21,359 nucleotides of DNA, from NCBI GenBank assembly GCA_018065765.1, contig JAGHSR010000079.1, forward strand, positions 1 to 21,359, written 5' to 3'. How positions within the stretch are numbered: the stretch's first letter is position 1; the number at the start of each line of letters is the position of its first letter. Under the pieces are notes generated by a model. The model was given only the letters and a program-made list of their open reading frames with translations, was not told where the DNA came from and did no database searches. Below, piece after piece: positions 6,475 through 15,781 of this stretch. Origin of the DNA: Candidatus Colicola coprequi. Its GTDB lineage: Bacteria > Bacteroidota > Bacteroidia > Bacteroidales > Paludibacteraceae. A program made the position numbers and the translations under genes.

Positions 6475-9400
6475 TTGTTCGCGCTTCTGCTCCTCACGAT
6501 GAGTCGTGTGCAGGCACAAGAGATAGACACAACCGTGGTTGAACCTGTCGGGCAGATTGTCTCTATGCCTCTCAAGCCGTATTCCACCGACAACTACGAC
6601 GAAGTGACTGACCCCGCATCTAGTTTGGACCTGCGTCAACCCGATAATATCGTTACCTCCATTGATTACGACCCGCGTTCGGGTGGATATGTTATCCACA
6701 CCCGCATCGGCGAAACCGATATTTGCACACCGTACCTAATGTCCGACAAGGAGTATCGCGACTTCTCCGAGCGACAACAGATTTACAGATATTGGCAGCA
6801 GAAAATTGGTGAAGTGGAGCACAACAACGAGAAAAAGTTCGACATTACGGATATGAAATTTAACATCGGTCCGGCAGATAAAATCTTTGGTCCGGGTGGT
6901 GTACAACTCAAGTTGCAAGGTAGTGCCGAACTGCTCTTTGGTTTCAAGCACCAGTACGTGGACAATCCTGCCCTGACTGAGCGTAGCCGCAACAACAACA
7001 TCTTTGATTTTGACGAGAAGATTCAGGTCAACGTCAACGCCAAAGTGGGTGAACGAATGAACTTCAACCTCAACTACAACACCGAAGCCAGTTTCAGTTC
7101 TGACCAGCAGAATCTCAAGTTGGCGTTCAAGGGAGAGGAGGACGACATCATCCAATCAATCGAAGCCGGCAACGTCACGATGGACATGAACTCCAGTCTC
7201 ATTCGCGGAAGTCAGGCGTTGTTTGGTATCAAAACCAACCTCAAGTTCGGCAAACTGCGCATTCAGGCCTTACTCAGCCAGCAGAATAGTGAATCACAGT
7301 CTGTTAATTCGGAGGGTGGAGCCCAAATGACCAAGTTTGAGGTCAATATCGACAATTACGACGAGAATAAGCACTTTTTTCTTAACTACTATTTTCGTGA
7401 TAAGTTCGAGTCCGCGATGGCGACTATGCCGTACGTGTCCAGCGGTATCACCATCAACCGCATCGAGGTTTGGGTGACTAACAAACGCGGCAACTACGAG
7501 CAAGCCCGCAACCTCATAGCCTTCACTGACTTGGGTGAAAGCGACAATCAACACATCCTCAATGTCTCTCAGTTCCCTGCCACACCGGGTTTTGCTCCCT
7601 ATATGATGCCGGACAACCGTGCCAATAGTCTTTATTCGCAAATCAAAAGCGAACCCGCTGTGCGCGATATTCAACAAGTCAACGCTTTTTTGCAAAGCAA
7701 AGCCACTGTATGGGACATCACCGGTGGCGAAGACTACGAGAAAGTAGAGTCCGCTCGCATGCTCACTTCCGGCGAGTACTCCCTCAATGCCGCCTTGGGT
7801 TACATCACCCTCAAATCAGCCCTCAATCAGGACGAGGTGCTCGCCGTGGCGTATGAGTACACTTATGCAGGACAAGTTTACCAAGTTGGCGAGTTCTCCA
7901 CCGACAAAGTGGATACACTGACAACCAAAGCGCCGACTCTCATTCTGAAGATGCTGAAAGCGAGCAACAACGCGCCGCACCCCTATAACAGCCATCGCCC
8001 CGGAGAGAAATACGGCACCTGGGATTTGATGCTCAAAAACATCTACAACCTCGGCGCTACCAGTATGTCGAGTGAGAAGTTTGAGTTGTACGTGATGTAC
8101 CGCAACGACTCCATCGGAACAGACCTTCAGTACTTGCCCGACGGACCGCAAAAGGGTAAACAACTCCTGCGCGTGATGAACTTAGACCGCTTGGATAGTA
8201 AGAACAACCCCAGTGCAGACGGACGCTTCGACTACGTTGAGGGGTACACAGCCGTCTCTTCTACAGGCCGTATCATCTTCCCCGTGTTGGAGCCGTTCGG
8301 CAGTCATTTGGCTAAGTGCCTGAACAACGACCCTGCCTTGGTGGAGCGATACTGCTTCCAAGAACTGTACGACTCCACCCTCGTCATCGCCCAGGAAAAC
8401 AGCGACAAGAACAAGTTCACGTTACAAGGCAAATACAAAGGAACCAACTCGAGTGAGATTCGCCTCAACGCGATGAACGTGCCTCGCGGTAGTGTCAAGG
8501 TGACAGCCGGTGGTGCCACCCTCGTGGAAAACGTCGATTATACCGTCGATTACACGATGGGAACCGTTACCATCTTGAACCAAAGTATCCTTGAGAGCGG
8601 AACAAACGTGGATGTCAAACTGGAAAGCCAATCCGCTTTCTCTATGCAGCGCAAAAGCCTCTACGGGACCCATTTGGAGTATGAGTTCAGTAAAGATTTC
8701 GTAGTTGGAGATACACTTATGCACCTGCGCGAAAAACCACTCACGACCAAGGTTAACACCGGAAGTGAACCGCTTGCCAACACCATTTGGGGACTGAACC
8801 TTAACTACAAAACCGAGATGAATTGGTTGACCAATTTCTTGGATAAGATCCCATGGATTACAGCCACCCAACCTAGCACTTTCCAGATCAATGCCGAATT
8901 TGCCCACCTCATCCCCGGACACACCAAGGATGTCGGTTCTGCCGGTACTGCCTACATAGACGACTTTGAGTCCACCAAGACGGCCATCGATGTTCATTAT
9001 CCCAATTACTGGAAACTGGCGTCCACTCCCTACAACGCCGGTGGAACCAAACGTTTCCACAAGGATGCACAGGAGAGCAACAATGCCAAATACAACCGTG
9101 ACCGTGCCCTGCTCGCTTGGTACACCGTCGATCCTATCTTCGGTCACCCGCAGACCAACACGCCTAAACACATCAAGGACGATGTGGAAGCCATGTCCGA
9201 CCATCGCACCCGCACCATCTACGAGCAGGAGATTTTCCCGAACAAGGAGGTGCTTGCCAACGAGGACACCCGCTTGAGCGTGCTCAACCTCAGTTTCTAT
9301 CCTACTGAGCGTGGCCCGTACAACATATCCGTGGATGAGTTTGACGAGAACGGACAACTCACAGACCCTCGTTCCCGCTGGGGAGGTATGATGCGCAAAC

Positions 9401-12400
9401 TGGACAATACCGACTTTGAAACCGCCAACATCGAGTATATTGAGTTCTGGATGATGGATCCTACTCTGACCAATGACGAAGGATACGAAGGCGGTGATTT
9501 GTATATTGACTTGGGCGACATCAGCGAGGATATCCTGCGCGATGGTAAGAAAGCCTTTGAGCACGGTCTGCCTCTCAACGATGACTACTCTCAAATGGAC
9601 ACTACCTTCTGGGGACGCGTGCCTAAAACCACCAGCACCACCATTGCCTTCTCCAACGAGGCGGGCGCGCGCGAAAAACAAGATGTGGGACTGGACGGAC
9701 TGAGTGATGCACAAGAGTTCCTCTACGAGTATCAGGGACAAAGACCATACGGTGATTTTGTGCGTGCTCTCCGACAAAAAATCACCAATCTTACCGTCCT
9801 CGACCAATGGAACAGCGACCCCTTCTCACCGTTTAACGACCCAGCCGGTGACAACTATCACTACTATCGCGGCAACGACTTTGATGAACAACAGGTGTCT
9901 ATTCTCAATCGTTATAAACACTACAACGGCACCGAAGGCAACTCACCCGAATCGGACAACAACCTGACCTACGGTTCAGCATCGACGCTCCAGCCCGATA
10001 TCGAGGATGTTAATCAGGATAACACAATGAACGAGTACGAGAAGTACTACGAGTACCATGTTTCTCTTCGCCCGGGCGATCTCGCTGTGGGTAAACAGAA
10101 CATTGCCGAAGAACTCGTCACGACCGTTACTCTCAAGAACGGCAAATCCGCAACCGCTCGTTGGTATCAGTTTAAGATACCGGTAAAAGGTAAAGATTGC
10201 CAAAAAGTCGGCAGTATTCGCAACTTCAAATCCATACGTTTCATGCGTTTGTATATGACGGGTTTTGCAGCAGAGACTCACCTTCGTATGGCGACCTTAG
10301 ACCTTGTTCGCGGCGAGTGGCGCAGTTACACAAAGGGTCTCTACCGTAATCCAGTCACCGGCCGATACAATGCCGAGTCACCCAATGCCGATGTGCTTTT
10401 GGATGTCCAAGCTATCAACATTGAGGAGAATGGCAACCGTCAGCCGGTCAATTATGTACTGCCCCCCGGTATAGTTCGTCAGACCGACCCCGGCCAGGCA
10501 CAACTCATTGCGCAAAACGAACAAGCTATGGTGATGCGTGTGCACAACCTGCAGTACGGTGATGCCAAAGCAGTTTACAAGAACACCACCTACGACATGC
10601 GCAACTATAAACGCTTGCAGATGTTTGTGCATGCGGAGGCTTTGCACGACAGTGTATTGGCAATCAAGGATGGCGACCTGAGTTGTTTCATTCGTTTGGG
10701 AACGGACATGGTCAACAACTACTACGAATATGAGATTCCTCTCTCCGTCACCGAATCCGGCATCTACGATGGTAATAACATTGACCATCGTCTCAAGGTA
10801 TGGCCAGCAGAAAACATGTTCGACTTCCCCTTCTCGGTCCTGACCCAAGCCAAGAACGAACGCAACAAAGCCAAACGCGCCGGCAGCACGACCGTAGGCA
10901 ATACGATACCCTATACCATTTACGATACCGAAAACGGTAGACCGAACAACAAGATTACTGTGATGGGCAACCCCACCCTTGAGACGGTGGAAAACATCAT
11001 GATTGGCATTCGCAACCACGGAAACACCGACGTGGGTGGTGCTAATGGTGAGGTGTGGATTAACGAGTTGCGCATGTCCGAATTTAACGAGGACGGCGGT
11101 GTGGCAGCGATGGCAAATGCAGCCTTGGGTTTGAGTGATATTGGTCAGGTGAATGTAGCCGGACATATCGAAACGGCGGGCTACGGTAGTATTGAGAGCA
11201 ATGTTCTCAATCGCAATATGGACGATTATTATCAGATTGCGGTCAGTGCTGCGGTCGAGGGAGGGCGTCTCATTCCGGAGAAAGCCAAACTCCAGATGCC
11301 TCTCTACGTGAGTTACACCAAAGAGACCACTTCCCCCAAGTACGACCCGCTTGATACCGACATTGAACTCTCGGAGAACTTGGAGACCTACACGGACAAG
11401 GCGCAAAAAGATAGTGTCAAGACGATGTCCAACAAAACCAAAGAGGCGATCAACTTCTCCATCTCGAACCTCAAGTTGGACATTCATTCCAAGAAAAAGG
11501 ACATGTTCTACGACCCAAGCAATTTCTCGATTTCTGCTTCCTACAGCAAGCAAATAGAGAAATCGCCCGAATTGGAGAAGGACCAGACATCCGAACAAAA
11601 AGGGTCGTTCAACTATGCTTATTCATTCAATCCCAAACCATGGGAGCCGTTTAAGTCCGTGGAGAAAGTTAAGAAAATCAAGTTCCTCAGTGAATTGAAC
11701 ATCTACTACCTCCCGCAGTCGTGGGGTTTCACGACCAATATGCAACGTATGTTCTCTCAACTTCGCATGCGCGATTTTCTTGGTGCTGAGAACGGCAAGT
11801 CCCAAGAGCAGGAACTCACATTCTCCAAAGACTTCACCTGGGACCGCAATTTTGATTTCAAGTACGACCTGAGCAAGAATATGAAGTTCACTTTCCACAC
11901 CGCCATGAACTCCACCGTTGACGAGGGTTACTACACACCGGAAATCATCAAAGACTACGCCTTCACCAACGACTATTACGAGGCCTGGAAAGATACTATA
12001 CAACGGAGTATGCGAACCTGGGGGACGCCCTACACCTACCAGCAGGTTTTCACTGCCTCGTGGAACGTCCCGTTCAACCGTATCCCATATCTGGAGTGCC
12101 TGACGGCTAACGCCAGTTACAACGCCACTTACACATGGAACCGCACGGCGCAGACCTCCAACGTCGGACAAGACCTGGGTAATACAGTAGGAAGCACAGC
12201 GGCTTGGCAGGCAGATGGGCAAATCAACCTTGAGACCTTGTACGGTAAGTCCAAATATTGGAAACAACTCAACCAGCGTTTCTCGTCACGAGGCGGTAAG
12301 TCCCGTCCGTTCAAGGCTAAAAACTTTACCAAAACATTGGATAGTATTCCGGCGGGCGAACCTGTAGAAATACAGCACTCTCTCAATTCTACAACACTTA

Positions 12401-14010
12401 AAGTAACCACCACACAAGACGGTAAACCCGTACAAGTGAAATGGGATAGCAACGACAATAACAAAATCACTGTCTCCAGCCGAAAGACCCTAACCAATGT
12501 GAGTGTCAGCATTGACACCAAAGACCCTAATCAGCGCACCGCCGGACAACTGATAGGCGACTTTGCCGCCTACTTTGGCACGATGATTCGTCGCGCACAA
12601 GTCACCTATCGACAAACGTCTTCCATGAATGTGCCGGGTTTTGCTCCGCAGATCGGTTTCTTCGGTCAGAAACACGTCGGCAGCCTATACGCGCCCGGGT
12701 GGGATTTCGCCTTCGGTTTCATACCGGATGACTTCATCGAGCGAGCGCACGACAACGGTTGGTTGTGCGTCAGCAATGAGGTTAGCCAACCCGCCGTCAA
12801 AGCACAGACGCAGGACTTCGATGTCAAACTCACCCTTGAGCCCTTCCCGGGCTTTAAGGTGCAAGTCAATGGCAAACGCTACTATGCAGGCACATCCTCA
12901 CTGCTTTATAGTTTGGATAGTTTGGGTACCAGCAATCTGCAAGACAACATGACCGGTTCGTTCAATATCACCCAAGTCGCTATTGGGACGTCGTTTGCTC
13001 GTATTGGTTCAGCCAATAATAACTTTGCTTCTCCGCTATTTGACCAATTCTTGGACAATCGTCGCTTGATGTCTCAGCGCGTCCAAGCGCGCTATGAGGG
13101 TGTAGCTTATCCGCAACAAGGCTTCATGAGTGGAAGTGACTACCATTCCTATCGCAACAAACATTATACAGCACGAGATGGAGCTACCGTCAACCGCAAC
13201 AGCCCCGATGTACTCGTTCCGGCATTCCTCGCTACCTATACAGGACGCGATATTCAGAAGATAAGTTTCAACCCATTCTTGGGTCTATTGCAGATGCTGC
13301 CTAACTGGAGTGTCAGTTTCGATGGACTGGGACGTATTCCTGCTATCAAAAAGCACTTTAAGACCATCACTTTGACGCACGCGTACACGTGTAAGTATGC
13401 TATTGGTTCTTATTCATCGTACTCCACGTGGGTAGGTGTTGACGACCAGGACAAGACTCTCGGTTTCACTCGCGATGTAGTGACCGGTGCTCCTTCGCCA
13501 TCCGCAGCGTACGACATCTCCAGTGTCACCCTCTCCGAGAATTTCTCGCCGCTTATCGGTGTTAATATGACACTCAAGAACTCGCTCAACCTCAAAGCCG
13601 AATACCGCAAACAACGCAATCTGTCACTCAATGTCAGCAGCGTACAAATTACGGAGGCACACTCCAACGAGTTCGTCATCGGAGCCGGATACACAGTCAA
13701 AGACCTCAATTTTGTGGCTAAAAATAAGAATGGTGCACAGAAAAAAGTGAGCAACGACCTCAAGCTGAATGTCGATATCAGTTACAAGAACATCGCCACC
13801 TTGCTTCGCAAAGTGGAGGAGAACCTCACCCAAGCCAGCAGCGGCAACAAAGTGCTGGGTATCAAGATTAGCGCCGACTATGTGCTGTCGCAAAAGATTA
13901 ATCTGCAGTTCTACTACGACCACGAGGGGACGACCCCCCTCATTTCTTCGTCGTATCCGGTGCAGTCCGACAATGCCGGTATCAACATCAAAATCATGCT
14001 CACCCGCTAA
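6475..14010 (+). CDS. sprA: Outer-membrane T9SS translocon SprA (Sov)
   Basis: SprA (Sov in Porphyromonas) is the very large beta-barrel channel through which type IX secretion cargo crosses the outer membrane. The roughly 2,510-aa size matches the family, as does the content: long amphipathic beta-strand repeats rich in Asn, Tyr and Thr, a possible plug-type region with YIDDFESTKTAID, and a C-terminal strand ending GINIKIMLTR. The ruvA neighbourhood also fits. A signal peptide ends at VQA|QEID. The TTG at 6475 used here is the first conventional start but begins inside the hydrophobic core of that signal. The open frame continues back to 6451 (ATT ATC CGC TCC CGT ...), where RSRFY would supply the missing basic n-region, so translation probably starts at a non-standard codon there. 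The gap to ruvA is only 30-54 bp, so the two genes likely share a transcript. No other T9SS gene is in the window. Confidence 0.95.
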   Translation: MFALLLLTMSRVQAQEIDTTVVEPVGQIVSMPLKPYSTDNYDEVTDPASSLDLRQPDNIVTSIDYDPRSGGYVIHTRIGETDICTPYLMSDKEYRDFSERQQIYRYWQQKIGEVEHNNEKKFDITDMKFNIGPADKIFGPGGVQLKLQGSAELLFGFKHQYVDNPALTERSRNNNIFDFDEKIQVNVNAKVGERMNFNLNYNTEASFSSDQQNLKLAFKGEEDDIIQSIEAGNVTMDMNSSLIRGSQALFGIKTNLKFGKLRIQALLSQQNSESQSVNSEGGAQMTKFEVNIDNYDENKHFFLNYYFRDKFESAMATMPYVSSGITINRIEVWVTNKRGNYEQARNLIAFTDLGESDNQHILNVSQFPATPGFAPYMMPDNRANSLYSQIKSEPAVRDIQQVNAFLQSKATVWDITGGEDYEKVESARMLTSGEYSLNAALGYITLKSALNQDEVLAVAYEYTYAGQVYQVGEFSTDKVDTLTTKAPTLILKMLKASNNAPHPYNSHRPGEKYGTWDLMLKNIYNLGATSMSSEKFELYVMYRNDSIGTDLQYLPDGPQKGKQLLRVMNLDRLDSKNNPSADGRFDYVEGYTAVSSTGRIIFPVLEPFGSHLAKCLNNDPALVERYCFQELYDSTLVIAQENSDKNKFTLQGKYKGTNSSEIRLNAMNVPRGSVKVTAGGATLVENVDYTVDYTMGTVTILNQSILESGTNVDVKLESQSAFSMQRKSLYGTHLEYEFSKDFVVGDTLMHLREKPLTTKVNTGSEPLANTIWGLNLNYKTEMNWLTNFLDKIPWITATQPSTFQINAEFAHLIPGHTKDVGSAGTAYIDDFESTKTAIDVHYPNYWKLASTPYNAGGTKRFHKDAQESNNAKYNRDRALLAWYTVDPIFGHPQTNTPKHIKDDVEAMSDHRTRTIYEQEIFPNKEVLANEDTRLSVLNLSFYPTERGPYNISVDEFDENGQLTDPRSRWGGMMRKLDNTDFETANIEYIEFWMMDPTLTNDEGYEGGDLYIDLGDISEDILRDGKKAFEHGLPLNDDYSQMDTTFWGRVPKTTSTTIAFSNEAGAREKQDVGLDGLSDAQEFLYEYQGQRPYGDFVRALRQKITNLTVLDQWNSDPFSPFNDPAGDNYHYYRGNDFDEQQVSILNRYKHYNGTEGNSPESDNNLTYGSASTLQPDIEDVNQDNTMNEYEKYYEYHVSLRPGDLAVGKQNIAEELVTTVTLKNGKSATARWYQFKIPVKGKDCQKVGSIRNFKSIRFMRLYMTGFAAETHLRMATLDLVRGEWRSYTKGLYRNPVTGRYNAESPNADVLLDVQAINIEENGNRQPVNYVLPPGIVRQTDPGQAQLIAQNEQAMVMRVHNLQYGDAKAVYKNTTYDMRNYKRLQMFVHAEALHDSVLAIKDGDLSCFIRLGTDMVNNYYEYEIPLSVTESGIYDGNNIDHRLKVWPAENMFDFPFSVLTQAKNERNKAKRAGSTTVGNTIPYTIYDTENGRPNNKITVMGNPTLETVENIMIGIRNHGNTDVGGANGEVWINELRMSEFNEDGGVAAMANAALGLSDIGQVNVAGHIETAGYGSIESNVLNRNMDDYYQIAVSAAVEGGRLIPEKAKLQMPLYVSYTKETTSPKYDPLDTDIELSENLETYTDKAQKDSVKTMSNKTKEAINFSISNLKLDIHSKKKDMFYDPSNFSISASYSKQIEKSPELEKDQTSEQKGSFNYAYSFNPKPWEPFKSVEKVKKIKFLSELNIYYLPQSWGFTTNMQRMFSQLRMRDFLGAENGKSQEQELTFSKDFTWDRNFDFKYDLSKNMKFTFHTAMNSTVDEGYYTPEIIKDYAFTNDYYEAWKDTIQRSMRTWGTPYTYQQVFTASWNVPFNRIPYLECLTANASYNATYTWNRTAQTSNVGQDLGNTVGSTAAWQADGQINLETLYGKSKYWKQLNQRFSSRGGKSRPFKAKNFTKTLDSIPAGEPVEIQHSLNSTTLKVTTTQDGKPVQVKWDSNDNNKITVSSRKTLTNVSVSIDTKDPNQRTAGQLIGDFAAYFGTMIRRAQVTYRQTSSMNVPGFAPQIGFFGQKHVGSLYAPGWDFAFGFIPDDFIERAHDNGWLCVSNEVSQPAVKAQTQDFDVKLTLEPFPGFKVQVNGKRYYAGTSSLLYSLDSLGTSNLQDNMTGSFNITQVAIGTSFARIGSANNNFASPLFDQFLDNRRLMSQRVQARYEGVAYPQQGFMSGSDYHSYRNKHYTARDGATVNRNSPDVLVPAFLATYTGRDIQKISFNPFLGLLQMLPNWSVSFDGLGRIPAIKKHFKTITLTHAYTCKYAIGSYSSYSTWVGVDDQDKTLGFTRDVVTGAPSPSAAYDISSVTLSENFSPLIGVNMTLKNSLNLKAEYRKQRNLSLNVSSVQITEAHSNEFVIGAGYTVKDLNFVAKNKNGAQKKVSNDLKLNVDISYKNIATLLRKVEENLTQASSGNKVLGIKISADYVLSQKINLQFYYDHEGTTPLISSSYPVQSDNAGINIKIMLTR

Positions 14011-14012
14011 CC

Positions 14013-14044
14013 CGCGCGCGTTCTTCAGATATACTACGCGCGCG
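14013..14044. other. GC-rich hairpin between convergent sprA and ATPase genes
   Basis: CGCGCGCG at 14013-14020 and again at 14037-14044 can pair around a 16-nt loop, directly after the sprA stop. No T-run follows at once (TTTTTT comes only near 14073), so this is at best a weak terminator. Each arm is itself palindromic. Confidence 0.4.
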
Positions 14045-14076
14045 CAAGAGGGGTGTAAGGTGGTGAGGGGAGTTTT

Positions 14077-15213
14077 TTATAGTGTCCGATAATTACGATA
14101 TCCGTTGTGACTCGTTGCTAATTCCTCTTCCCCATCATAAACAACCTGCGTGGAGACGATGCTGTCGCCCATGATACCACGTAGCGCATCCATATTGCGA
14201 AAGAAAGACACATCCATGCGTTTGGCAGATTTGATTTCGTAGGCATAGACATCCTGACCAGACTCCTGTAGGACATCAATCTCGCGTGATTTGTCGCGAT
14301 AAAAGAACAGATTGCTCCGTTCTCCTGCATTAAAGCGAGATTTCAACATTTCCGCGACTACCATATTCTCAAATATGGCACCGCGCAGAGGGTGTGTACT
14401 TAGATGTTGGGCGTTTTGAATCCCCAACAGATAGCACAAAAAACCGACATCGTAGAAATAGATTTTTGGGGTTTTAGTCAGGCGCTTACCGATATTTTTG
14501 AAATATGGCGGCAACAAAAACGCCGTATAAGACGCCTCCAAAATAGTCATCCACTTTTGTATGGTTTTGTAGTTCAGTCCCAGTTCACTACCCAAAGACG
14601 ATGCCACAAATTCGCTACCGGCACGAACAGCGCAGGCAGTCAGAAAAGCACGGAATAGTTTCAAGTCGGTGATATTTTGTATATTCCTTACATCCCGTTC
14701 AATATACGTACTCAGATAAGAGTCATACACCGAAGCGGGCGATTTGCCATCGCCCCACACTGCCGGATAAAACCCCCTGTACATCAGTTCATCGGTGGAA
14801 ACATACTCAATATTTCCCAATTCACGGATAGACAATGGCAATAAACGCCTTACTGCCACCCGTCCGGCGAGAGATTGGGTGATATTCTGCATCAAGAGAA
14901 AATCGCTGCTCCCACTCAACACATAGCGCAAGGCAGGATTTTCGTCCACCACAACCTGCACATAGGAAAACAGCTCCGGCACATATTGTGCTTCATCCAC
15001 AATCAATCCGTTGTTATGAGCCAAGAGAAAACTTTTTGGATCTTGCTCCACCATTGCGCGAACACGCGGTTCCTCCAAATTGACATAATCATACATTGGG
15101 AACGCCATTTTACACAATGTTGTTTTGCCAGACTGTCTGGGACCTGTTATCGAGATAACCGCCCATTGTTTGCTGAGTTGCAATAGATCTTGCTCTAAGA
15201 TTCTGCTATACAT
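14077..15213 (-). CDS. AAA ATPase with C-terminal DUF4143 / nuclease-like domain
   Basis: This 378-aa protein has an N-terminal ATPase domain of the AAA_14 type, with Walker A GPRQSGKTT at residues 24-32, Walker B LIVDEAQ with D73 and E74, and the LSGSSDFLL sensor-like strand near 98-106. YIERDVRNI near 170 leads into the DUF4143 region, which contains a winged-helix-like segment (GLNYKTIQKWMTILE) and then EN, EIDVL and EIKSAK at about residues 280-340. That acidic/lysine spacing resembles a degenerate PD-(D/E)xK nuclease fold. The family is very widespread, often in accessory DNA, and its function is poorly known. Roles in toxin-antitoxin or DNA transactions have been proposed but are not shown. 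The gene stands alone, converges on sprA, and has a hairpin abutting its start codon and palindromes upstream. Confidence 0.88.
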   Translation of the reverse strand: MYSRILEQDLLQLSKQWAVISITGPRQSGKTTLCKMAFPMYDYVNLEEPRVRAMVEQDPKSFLLAHNNGLIVDEAQYVPELFSYVQVVVDENPALRYVLSGSSDFLLMQNITQSLAGRVAVRRLLPLSIRELGNIEYVSTDELMYRGFYPAVWGDGKSPASVYDSYLSTYIERDVRNIQNITDLKLFRAFLTACAVRAGSEFVASSLGSELGLNYKTIQKWMTILEASYTAFLLPPYFKNIGKRLTKTPKIYFYDVGFLCYLLGIQNAQHLSTHPLRGAIFENMVVAEMLKSRFNAGERSNLFFYRDKSREIDVLQESGQDVYAYEIKSAKRMDVSFFRNMDALRGIMGDSIVSTQVVYDGEEELATSHNGYRNYRTL

Positions 15214-15239
15214 CTTTTCGTCAGTTTTAAATCGAAAAG
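15214..15239 (-). promoter_or_regulatory. Hairpin immediately upstream of the ATPase start codon
   Basis: CTTTTCG at 15233-15239 and CGAAAAG at 15214-15220 (as read in the mRNA) form a 7-bp stem with a 12-nt loop. The stem ends directly at the AUG (15213). It could limit ribosome access; no Shine-Dalgarno motif is present. Confidence 0.45.
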
Positions 15240-15250
15240 CAACTACAAAT

Positions 15251-15285
15251 CGGACTGATTAGTATTTGCAATCCTAATTTGTCCG
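15251..15285. repeat. Palindromic repeat copy 1
   Basis: The 33-bp core at 15252-15284 has arms GGAC/GTCC and GATTAG/CTAATT around a TATTTGCAAT-like centre. It is identical at 32 of 33 positions to the copy at 15408-15440. The outer pair is C-G here (15251/15285). It lies 39-73 bp upstream of the ATPase start codon. Confidence 0.8.
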
Positions 15286-15403
15286 CAAAATTATAGTTTT
15301 TTTTTGATATATGAAAACTTTTTTGCGAAAAATGTCATCAAATAAAGAATGTGTATCAGAAAGACACACATTTATGTTATTAATTTTCAGCACGTTAAAC
15401 CGC

Positions 15404-15444
15404 AAGTGGACAGATTAGTATTTGCAATCCTAATTTGTCCACTT
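15404..15444. repeat. Palindromic repeat copy 2
   Basis: This copy has the same 33-bp core as 15252-15284. Here the palindrome extends outward to 41 bp because AAGT on the left pairs with ACTT on the right. The base pair next to the core is T-A instead of C-G, so the flank has changed while complementarity is kept. No transposase lies nearby. Confidence 0.8.
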
Positions 15445-15507
15445 TTTCGACTGTCCCCCGCCACAGAAACGAATATGCCGTTTGTTTGACGAGTACTATT
15501 TTTAGGG

Positions 15508-15675
15508 TTAAGGTTGTTTTGGTGGATAGCGGTAGCGGTAGTGGTAGTCGATACCAATAAGGCTGCCGGCAAACGTGAGAATCTCCCCGAACGCCACGAG
15601 AACGGTAGGGTCAATGACTCCGGGCGGGTCAATGACTAAACCTGCGATGAGTTGTATGAGTTCTTTGAGGGACAT
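15508..15675 (-). CDS. Small hydrophobic protein, 55 aa, unrecognised
   Basis: This short reading frame starts at the ATG at 15675 and encodes MSLKELIQLIAGLVID, then PPGVIDPTVLVAFGE, ILTFAGSLIGID and a basic, tyrosine-rich tail YHYRYRYPPKQP. Two hydrophobic stretches (about residues 6-15 and 22-43) separated by a proline turn, plus a charged C-terminus, resemble small holin-like or membrane-associated proteins. I cannot assign it to a named family. Its composition is much more protein-like than the competing frame on the same strand. It follows the 148-aa gene after about 100 bp of heptad repeats, so the two may be co-transcribed. No ribosome-binding site is visible, as is normal for these bacteria. 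Confidence 0.6.
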   Translation of the reverse strand: MSLKELIQLIAGLVIDPPGVIDPTVLVAFGEILTFAGSLIGIDYHYRYRYPPKQP

Positions 15676-15680
15676 GAGGG

Positions 15681-15781
15681 GAATGGAGAATTGAGAAATG
15701 AGAATTGAGAATGCAAAATGCTGAATGGAGATTACTATAGACCGCTGGCGCTGTTCTAGAGATTAGTGATTGGTGATTAGA
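15681..15781. repeat. Heptad array with a GATTAGT-type second block
   Basis: Seven consecutive 7-bp units run from 15681 to 15729: GAATGGA, GAATTGA, GAAATGA, GAATTGA, GAATGCA, AAATGCT, GAATGGA. GATTACT follows, then a 24-bp core with TAGACCGCTGGCGCTGTTC (15738-15756). The array resumes as GATTAGT, GATTGGT, GATTAGA (15761-15781). The last unit contains the stop codon of the 148-aa gene. Confidence 0.85.

Noticed and set aside
8422..9807. 461-aa open frame antisense to sprA
   Set aside because: It mirrors the codons of a strongly supported gene, has Val/His-rich unnatural composition, no promoter and no recognisable domain.
10378..11598. 406-aa open frame antisense to sprA
   Set aside because: It is explained as a shadow of sprA codon usage; no motif or regulatory signal supports it.
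14013..14044. Strong rho-independent terminator after sprA
   Set aside because: The GC hairpin is real but no T-run follows it directly, so only a weak structural feature is recorded.
15387..15632. 81-aa minus-strand frame overlapping the 55-aa gene
   Set aside because: Its composition is Thr/Ser/Arg-rich and low quality, while the overlapping frame gives a coherent hydrophobic peptide with an ATG.
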